Program-made: the position numbers and the translations under genes
In this document: in pieces, positions 48,411 to 53,299 of the stretch
Position numbering within the stretch: position 1 is the first letter of the stretch
Layout of the letters: each line of letters opens with the position of its first letter
The notes under the pieces: model-generated
Database searches by the model: none
Seen by the model: only the letters and a program-made list of their open reading frames with translations
What the model was told of the DNA's origin: nothing
Assembly (NCBI GenBank): GCA_004555245.1
Contig: SFIS01000005.1
Coordinates: forward strand, 1 to 53,299
Direction of reading: 5' to 3'
Source of the DNA: Bacteroidales bacterium
GTDB lineage: Bacteria > Bacteroidota > Bacteroidia > Bacteroidales > Bacteroidaceae
Length of the DNA stretch: 53,299 nt

Positions 48411-49181
48411 ATGATGAATCTGACCGAACTGATAGCACACCCGGAGCGCATGGACCGTGAGACATTGTACGATCTCCGGAGCCTCATAGCGTTGCATCCC
48501 TACTATCAGCCCGCCCGATTGCTGATGTTGCAGAATCTCTATCTCCTCCACGACCCGACGTTCGACGAGGAGTTGCGCCGCGCCGCCATATACATCAGCG
48601 ACCGCCGCATCCTCTTCCAGCTCATCGAGGCAGCCCACTACAAGCTGCGTCCGGCATCCAAGCCAGCGTCTGAAGCCACTGCGGCACAGCCTTCCGGAGA
48701 TAACGGCAGCCGCACGACGGAACTTATCGACAACTTCCTCTGCACCATCAAACCTGACGAAGAAGCCGGCGGTGAAGCCTCTCCGCGTCGTAAGCCGACC
48801 CCCGTCGATGCCACTGTCGATTATGTGGCGTATCTCCTTGAATGCAGCAAGGACGAGGAAGAGCCCGCCTGTCAGGACACTCCGCGGATGAAGGGGCAGA
48901 GCCTTATCGATACCTTCATATCGCAAGAGGGCGGAGGACGTATCGTCTTGCCTGAGCTGACAGACGAGCCGCAGAGCCGGGACGAGGTTACGGAACCCGT
49001 CTCTGACGACATCTGCACCGAGACGATGGCGCAAATCTATGTGCGGCAAGGCAGATATTCGCAGGCTTTAGAGATTATTAAGCGTTTAAATTTGGCTAAT
49101 CCGGGAAAAAACGCTTATTTTGCAGACCAAATAAGGTTTCTTGAAAAAGTAGTCTATAATAACAGTAAAAAAAACAAATAA
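48411..49181 (+). CDS. TPR-like cytoplasmic protein upstream of secG
   Basis: A 256-residue soluble protein without signal peptide. The N-terminal part (1-80) is helical with LRSLIALHPYYQPARLLMLQNLYLL, the middle (about 85-190) is acidic and low in predicted order, and the C-terminal 50 residues carry a TPR-like helix pair, ETMAQIYVRQGRYSQALEIIKRLNLANPGKNAYFADQI. No enzymatic motif. The secG gene starts 19 bases after the stop, so the protein may be linked to secretion or simply share the transcript. Conserved position before secG in Bacteroidales is from memory. Function unknown. Confidence 0.75.
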   Translation: MMNLTELIAHPERMDRETLYDLRSLIALHPYYQPARLLMLQNLYLLHDPTFDEELRRAAIYISDRRILFQLIEAAHYKLRPASKPASEATAAQPSGDNGSRTTELIDNFLCTIKPDEEAGGEASPRRKPTPVDATVDYVAYLLECSKDEEEPACQDTPRMKGQSLIDTFISQEGGGRIVLPELTDEPQSRDEVTEPVSDDICTETMAQIYVRQGRYSQALEIIKRLNLANPGKNAYFADQIRFLEKVVYNNSKKNK

Positions 49182-49199
49182 AACAAAACAAACAAGAAG

Positions 49200-49598
49200 A
49201 TGTACACATTATTCGTAATCCTCATCGTCATTGCCGCTATCATGATGATAGCCATCGTTCTCATTCAGGAATCGAAAGGCGGCGGCCTCTCTACCGGTTT
49301 CGCAGGCGGCAATGCCGTGCTCGGTGTGCGTAAGACAACAGACTTCATCGAGAAAGCCACATGGACCCTCGCCGGCGCAATGGTAGTTCTCAGCGTCATC
49401 TGTGCATACGTGGCTCCGACAGCCCTCTCTGAGCAGAGCGTTATAGAGAAGGCTGCAACAGAACAGAGTGCCACCAACCCGACCAACCTGCCAGGTTTCG
49501 GTGCGAGCCAGACAAAGCAGGATGCCGCTCCTGCACCTGCTGCAGATCAGAAAGCTGCCCCTGCCGCTGACGGACAGGCTCCTGCAGAGAAGAAGTAA
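49200..49598 (+). CDS. secG: Preprotein translocase subunit SecG
   Basis: A 132-residue inner-membrane protein with two membrane helices (about 2-22 and 56-74) joined by the conserved cytoplasmic loop IQESKGGGLSTGFAGGNAVLGVRKTTDFIEKATW (about 23-56), the hallmark of SecG. The C-terminal tail (about 85-132) is Ala/Pro/Lys-rich and low-complexity, longer than in E. coli. SecG supports SecYE during protein export. Strong terminator follows, separating it from frr. Confidence 0.93.
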   Translation: MYTLFVILIVIAAIMMIAIVLIQESKGGGLSTGFAGGNAVLGVRKTTDFIEKATWTLAGAMVVLSVICAYVAPTALSEQSVIEKAATEQSATNPTNLPGFGASQTKQDAAPAPAADQKAAPAADGQAPAEKK

Positions 49599-49673
49599 GC
49601 CGCAGGCGTATCTCCATACGCCATAGCCCGGGCTGCGTGCGATGTCTCCGTATGTTACGCCAGCCCGCAACAG

Positions 49674-49773
49674 AGAGACAAGAAGGCAAGGAGGTGAGAA
49701 GCCAGAACGCCACCGGCACACATCGTGCAGCGTCTGACTCCTTGACTTCTTTACGTTCTTGTCTCTTTTTTTT
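49674..49773 (+). terminator. Long-stem terminator of secG
   Basis: AGAGACAAGAA (49674-49684) pairs with TTCTTGTCTCT (49756-49766), with an inner CAAGGAG/CTCCTTG pairing, followed by TTTTTTT. The remainder of the 49599-49888 gap holds no gene. Confidence 0.85.
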
Positions 49774-49888
49774 GTACGCAAAGGCAAGGCCCGTAAGTCT
49801 GGCAGACGTTACCTTATGCCACATCCAGCCCGCCGCGCCCGCGTCGCACATCCCACCACCTTGACCAACCCACAAAACATACATAATT

Positions 49889-50449
49889 ATGATAGACGTA
49901 AAAACAACCCTCAACAATGCAGAGGAAGAGATGAGCATGGCCTGCATGTATCTCGAAGAACAACTCTCGCATATCCGTGCCGGCAGAGCCAACGTAGCCC
50001 TTGTTGACGGCATAAAGGTCGAATCGTACGGCACGACAGTGCCTATCAACCAGGTGGCGAATATCTCCACCCCCGACCCTCGCACCATCGCCATACGTCC
50101 GTGGGACAAGAAAGCGATACGTGACATAGAGAAGGCCATCATCAACTCAAGCCTCGGCATCACGCCCGACAACAACGGTGAGATCATACGTCTCTGCATC
50201 CCCGTGCCTACAGAAGAGCGCCGCCGCGAACTCGCCAAGCAGTGTAACGGCATCGGCGAGAAGGCTAAAGTCTCCGTACGCAAGACACGCGGCGAATACA
50301 AGGACACGCTGAAGAAAGCCGTCAAGGACGGTCTGGCTGAAGACGAGCAGAAGGATGCGGAAGAGAAGCTGCAGAAGCTGCACGACAGATACATCAAGAA
50401 GATTGACGAAATCCTTGCCGAGAAGAACAAGGAGATTATGACCGTATAA
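49889..50449 (+). CDS. frr: Ribosome recycling factor
   Basis: A 186-residue two-domain protein that splits post-termination ribosomes with EF-G. Conserved segments: ISTPDPRTIAIRPWDKKAIRDIEKAIINSSLGITPDNNGEIIRLCIPVPTEERRRELAKQ (about 67-126) and the C-terminal helix KIDEILAEKNKEIMTV. The full length (about 185) and tRNA-mimic three-helix arrangement are as in other bacteria. Start ATG at 49889. It leads rsgA and mnmA on the same strand. Confidence 0.97.
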   Translation: MIDVKTTLNNAEEEMSMACMYLEEQLSHIRAGRANVALVDGIKVESYGTTVPINQVANISTPDPRTIAIRPWDKKAIRDIEKAIINSSLGITPDNNGEIIRLCIPVPTEERRRELAKQCNGIGEKAKVSVRKTRGEYKDTLKKAVKDGLAEDEQKDAEEKLQKLHDRYIKKIDEILAEKNKEIMTV

Positions 50450-50608
50450 CCCGTACCGCCTTTTTGCTTTCCTGCTTTAAGGCCACTGCGGGCGAAAGCC
50501 CCCTGTGCGGCGGCGGTCAGGACCAGCGTCCCGTCCGCCGCCCCGCTTTTGCCACATAGCCATGACACACTGCGCCAGCAGGCAGAAATCCATCAATCAT
50601 CTCTACGC

Positions 50609-51553
50609 ATGACAGGACTTGTAATACGAAACACAGGATATTGGTACACGGTGCTCACCGACGAGGGGAGCACCGTCGATTGTAAGATAAAAGGCAACTT
50701 CCGCCTGAAGGGCATCCGCAGCACCAATCCCGTTGCCGTGGGCGACCGTGTGACCATACAGCCCAACCGCGAAGGCACCGCCTTCATCACCGAGATAGCC
50801 GACCGCCGTAACTATATCATCCGTAAATCGCAGAATCTCTCGAAGCAGAGCCATATCATCGCCGCCAATGTAGATCAGGCGGTGCTTGTCGTGACGGTCA
50901 ACTATCCCGAGACATCCACGACATTCATCGACCGTTTCCTTGCCTCCGCCGAGGCTTATTCCGTTCCTGTCATCCTTGCATTCAACAAGACGGACATCCT
51001 CTCTCCCGACGAGTTGCACATGCAGCAGCTCCTGATGCAGCTCTACGACACAGTGGGCTACACCTGCATCGCACTCTCCGCGACCGAGGGGACAGGCGTC
51101 GCCGAACTCACCGCCATGCTTCATGGCAAGGTGACACTGTTCAGCGGAAACAGCGGCGTGGGCAAGTCAACGCTCCTCAACGCCATCCTTCCGGGTGCCA
51201 ACCTGCGCACGGCGGAGATTTCCGATGCTCACAACACTGGCATGCACACCACCACCTTCTCTGAGATGCTCCCTCTCCCGCACGCCGGACAGCACTCCGG
51301 CTGGGTGATAGACACCCCGGGCATCAAGGGCTTCGGCACATTCGATATGGAGCCGGAAGAGATTTGCTCGTATTTCAAGGAGATATTCCGCTTCTCGAAA
51401 GACTGCCGCTTCAACAACTGCACCCACACGCACGAACCCGGCTGCGCCGTTCTTGCCGCCGTCGAACAGCACTACATCTCCCTCTCGCGCTACAACTCAT
51501 ACCTCTCCATGCTCAACGACAAGGAGGAAGGGAAATACCGTTCGGCATACTGA
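50609..51553 (+). CDS. rsgA: Small-subunit ribosome biogenesis GTPase RsgA
   Basis: The ATG at 50609 (MTGLVIRNTGYWYTV) gives 314 residues; a TTG at 50549 would add 20 residues before the OB fold. The protein has an N-terminal OB fold (1-75), a circularly permuted GTPase domain (G4 NKTD near 127-130, P-loop SGNSGVGKSTLLNAI near 178-192, G3 DTPG near 234-237) and a C-terminal zinc site CSYFKEI...CRFNNCTHTHEPGC (about 252-280). It helps mature the 30S decoding centre. Complete. It precedes mnmA by 86 bases. Confidence 0.95.
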   Translation: MTGLVIRNTGYWYTVLTDEGSTVDCKIKGNFRLKGIRSTNPVAVGDRVTIQPNREGTAFITEIADRRNYIIRKSQNLSKQSHIIAANVDQAVLVVTVNYPETSTTFIDRFLASAEAYSVPVILAFNKTDILSPDELHMQQLLMQLYDTVGYTCIALSATEGTGVAELTAMLHGKVTLFSGNSGVGKSTLLNAILPGANLRTAEISDAHNTGMHTTTFSEMLPLPHAGQHSGWVIDTPGIKGFGTFDMEPEEICSYFKEIFRFSKDCRFNNCTHTHEPGCAVLAAVEQHYISLSRYNSYLSMLNDKEEGKYRSAY

Positions 51554-51639
51554 CCCATACCGTCCGGCACACCGCCCCATACCGTCCGGCTTGTCCCGCA
51601 GTCCGCATCATCTCCCTACACTCATCCATACGCATCATC

Positions 51640-52746
51640 ATGTCAAGCATATCATCCACCCAGACACTTGCGCTCCTCCTCTCCGGAGGCGTTGATTCCG
51701 CCGTCGCCCTGCATCTTCTTTGCGAGCAGGGCATCCGTCCCGACTGCTTCTACATACGCATCGGTCCGGAAGACAAGTCTGACGAGCCGTGGGACTGCTC
51801 TTCAGAAGAAGACCTTGAGATGGCTACCGCCCTCTGCCGCCGCTACGGATGCCGTCTTGAGGTAGTGGACTGTCACCGTGAGTATTGGGACCGTGTGACG
51901 TACTACACGATGGAGAAGGTCCGCCACGGCTATACTCCCAACCCCGATGTTATGTGCAACCGCCTCATCAAGTTCGGCGCCTTCAACGACAAGCGCGGCT
52001 GCGACTACGACCTCATCGCCACCGGACACTATGCCACTACGGAGACTGACGGCGATGGCAGGAAATGGCTCTGCACCAGTCCCGACCCTGTCAAGGACCA
52101 GACCGACTTCCTTGCGCAGCTCTATCAGTGGCAGCTTCAGAAAGCCGTCTTCCCCATCGGGCATCTGCTGAAAGAGGAGGTGCGTCGCATCGCCTTGGAG
52201 AACCGCCTCGTCAATGCGCGCCGCAAGGATTCGCAGGGCATCTGTTTCCTCGGCAAGATCAACTACAACGACTATCTCCGTATGTATCTCGGCGAGCGCG
52301 AGGGCGACGCCATAGAGATAGAGACGGGCCGCCTTGTGGGCAGACACAAGGGCCATTGGTTTGCCACGATAGGCCAGCGTAAGGGTCTGGGCTTCGGCGG
52401 CGGACCGTGGTTTGTGGTGAAGAAAGACGTCCGCCGCAACATCATCTATCTCTCGCATGGCTACGACCCTGCCAGTGCCTACAGTTCTGAGTTCCTCATA
52501 CACGACATCAACTGGCTCACTGTGCCCGTCATCGCCGACGCCCCAGATGCCGGCACCCTCGGCATAACGATAAAGATACGCCACACCGCCGACTACAGCC
52601 GCGCCACGCTGACCCCTCTTGGTGGCGGCATCTGCCGTATCGAAGCCGCCAAACCCATCCACGGTGTCGCCCCGGGACAGTTCTGCGTCCTGTACGACGA
52701 GGCTCACCATCGCTGCTACGGTTCTGGCGAGATCACCCTCCCGTAG
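51640..52746 (+). CDS. mnmA: tRNA-specific 2-thiouridylase MnmA
   Basis: The ATG at 51640 (MSSISSTQTLALLLSGGVDSAVA) gives 368 residues, the normal length; the ORF extends upstream into rsgA without conservation. The PP-loop SGGVDSAVA binds ATP; the catalytic Cys pair is in NPDVMCNRLIKFG (about 103-115) and SQGICFLGKINYNDYL (about 201-216). It adds sulfur to U34 of tRNA-Lys, -Glu and -Gln. GHWFATIGQRKGLGFGG (about 236-252) is a further family signature. A tRNA-Lys(TTT) substrate is encoded at 44 kb. Terminator follows. Confidence 0.93.
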   Translation: MSSISSTQTLALLLSGGVDSAVALHLLCEQGIRPDCFYIRIGPEDKSDEPWDCSSEEDLEMATALCRRYGCRLEVVDCHREYWDRVTYYTMEKVRHGYTPNPDVMCNRLIKFGAFNDKRGCDYDLIATGHYATTETDGDGRKWLCTSPDPVKDQTDFLAQLYQWQLQKAVFPIGHLLKEEVRRIALENRLVNARRKDSQGICFLGKINYNDYLRMYLGEREGDAIEIETGRLVGRHKGHWFATIGQRKGLGFGGGPWFVVKKDVRRNIIYLSHGYDPASAYSSEFLIHDINWLTVPVIADAPDAGTLGITIKIRHTADYSRATLTPLGGGICRIEAAKPIHGVAPGQFCVLYDEAHHRCYGSGEITLP

Positions 52747-52778
52747 TCTGCGGCGCAGTCATGCACAGCCGTCTGTGC

Positions 52779-52799
52779 CATATATATAATAAGGTGTAG
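52779..52799 (+). other. AT-rich 3'-flank motif, copy 3 (after mnmA)
   Basis: CATATATA then TAATAAGGTGTAG, beginning 32 bases after the mnmA stop. Here its AAGGTGTAG end forms the left arm of the mnmA terminator. Confidence 0.5.
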
Positions 52800-52819
52800 T
52801 TCTGCTACACCTTTTTTTT
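52791..52819 (+). terminator. Terminator of mnmA
   Basis: AAGGTGTAG (52791-52799) pairs with CTACACCTT (52805-52813), followed by TTTTTT. Confidence 0.9.
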
Positions 52820-52898
52820 GTAGGCAGGTGTAGAGTGGCTATAGAATGTACAGCTCCGTGCTTGAGTCCAGACATACCTATATTGACACGTGAGGGGA

Positions 52899-53190
52899 AT
52901 AGCCTGCAAGGCTGTCCGAAGCTTGATACATACAACACAGACATTACAGAATTCTTTAGACTACAACACATCCTCGTACTTTTTTAAAAACGACAACACA
53001 GACAACAATGACAACGGGAAGAACGGGCGCAACTGGGGATGTCACGAAGTGACATACAACACAGACAACTGAGATTACTTCTGCAAAAACGTGAGGGGGG
53101 ATAGCCTGCAAGGCTATACTAAGCGAAGCGGTCGTAGCCCGGGACACAGTCCCGGGTTACAATCAGCAGGGCGACTGTCTGTAAGACAGT
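52899..53190. repeat. REP-like cluster of short triloop hairpins
   Basis: Five inverted repeats with 3-base loops: 52899-52915 (ATAGCCT-GCA-AGGCTGT), 53039-53055 (ATGTCAC-GAA-GTGACAT), 53101-53117 (ATAGCCT-GCA-AGGCTAT), 53134-53160 (12-bp stem around CCCGGGAC-ACA-GTCCCGGG, starting GTAG) and 53174-53190 (ACTGTCT-GTA-AGACAGT). ACAACACAGACA occurs three times between them, and CGTGAGGGG plus the AGCCTGCAAGGCT core is duplicated. No ORF of note. From 53191 to the window end the DNA is AT-rich without a gene, perhaps a promoter region of the next gene. Confidence 0.75.
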
Positions 53191-53299
53191 ACCTTGTTAT
53201 GTAGGGTGTACAGTTTGATGTGCTTCCTATGAAATTTTCAAAATATATTTAGTTAATAAATTCAAATTCGTTGATTTATGCAGATGTTGTTAATCTCTG

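Overview
The window looks like a chromosomal segment of a Bacteroidales bacterium, most likely Prevotella or a close relative. Reasons seen in the sequence: a GC-moderate genome without recognisable Shine-Dalgarno sites; repeated promoter cores of the Bacteroidetes type (TAnnTTTG, often TAACTTTG, sometimes with TTTG 19-21 bases upstream); Bacteroidetes-specific genes (gldH, a PorT-like barrel, RicT/PSP1, a BT_3928-type DoxX protein, DUF1599); and a gene order typical of the phylum. No prophage, insertion sequence with transposase, CRISPR array or rRNA was seen. The genus assignment is inference.

Layout. 1-1.8 kb: flavin reductase-like protein, SGNH hydrolase and a rubredoxin. 1.8-11.6 kb (minus): one long envelope and replication cluster, holB-ricT-gldH-IMP cyclohydrolase-mreB-mreC-mreD-PBP2-rodA, i.e. 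the rod-shape elongation machine behind a clamp-loader subunit. 11.8-16.1 kb: 2[4Fe-4S] ferredoxin, PorT-like outer-membrane barrel, a 5'-nucleotidase split into two exported polypeptides, and a solitary adenine-type DNA methyltransferase. 16.5-21.1 kb (plus): acyl-CoA synthetase, 4HBT thioesterase, MetY sulfhydrylase and a TauE/SafE exporter. 21.2-25.3 kb (minus): pgi, ettA and an exported DNA/RNA endonuclease. 25.3-26 kb: a gene-free stretch with two adjacent arrays of 22-bp repeats. 26-33.3 kb (plus): DUF1599, DoxX-type protein, tpiA, SPOR protein, folE, split transketolase and a glycerol-kinase-like FGGY kinase. 33.6-36.6 kb (minus): gpsA and lysS. 37-38 kb: cysK behind a perfect 18-bp palindrome. 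38-38.4 kb: a second 22-bp repeat array. 38.7-43.2 kb (minus): a TonB-dependent receptor and a beta-helix lipoprotein. 43.5-48.2 kb: small HExxH protein, tRNA-Lys, zinc-ribbon coiled-coil protein, Nif3-like protein, FlK-like thioesterase and AmpG-like permease. 48.4-52.7 kb (plus): TPR-like protein, secG, frr, rsgA and mnmA. The right end is a gene-free cluster of short triloop hairpins.

How it works together: most genes are housekeeping. Themes are cell elongation (MreBCD, PBP2, RodA), central carbon (Pgi, TpiA, transketolase, glycerol-type kinase, GpsA), sulfur assimilation (MetY, TauE, CysK), and translation (LysRS, tRNA-Lys, EttA, Frr, RsgA, MnmA).

The least explained material is non-coding: two unrelated-sequence intergenic loci that both consist of two abutting families of direct repeats with exactly the same 22-bp period, a 3'-flank motif (TATATAATAAGGTGTAG) repeated 32-49 bases after three different stop codons, the hairpin cluster at the right edge, and promoter-like sites facing gene-free DNA. 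Assignments rest on reading the sequence only; no database search was made.
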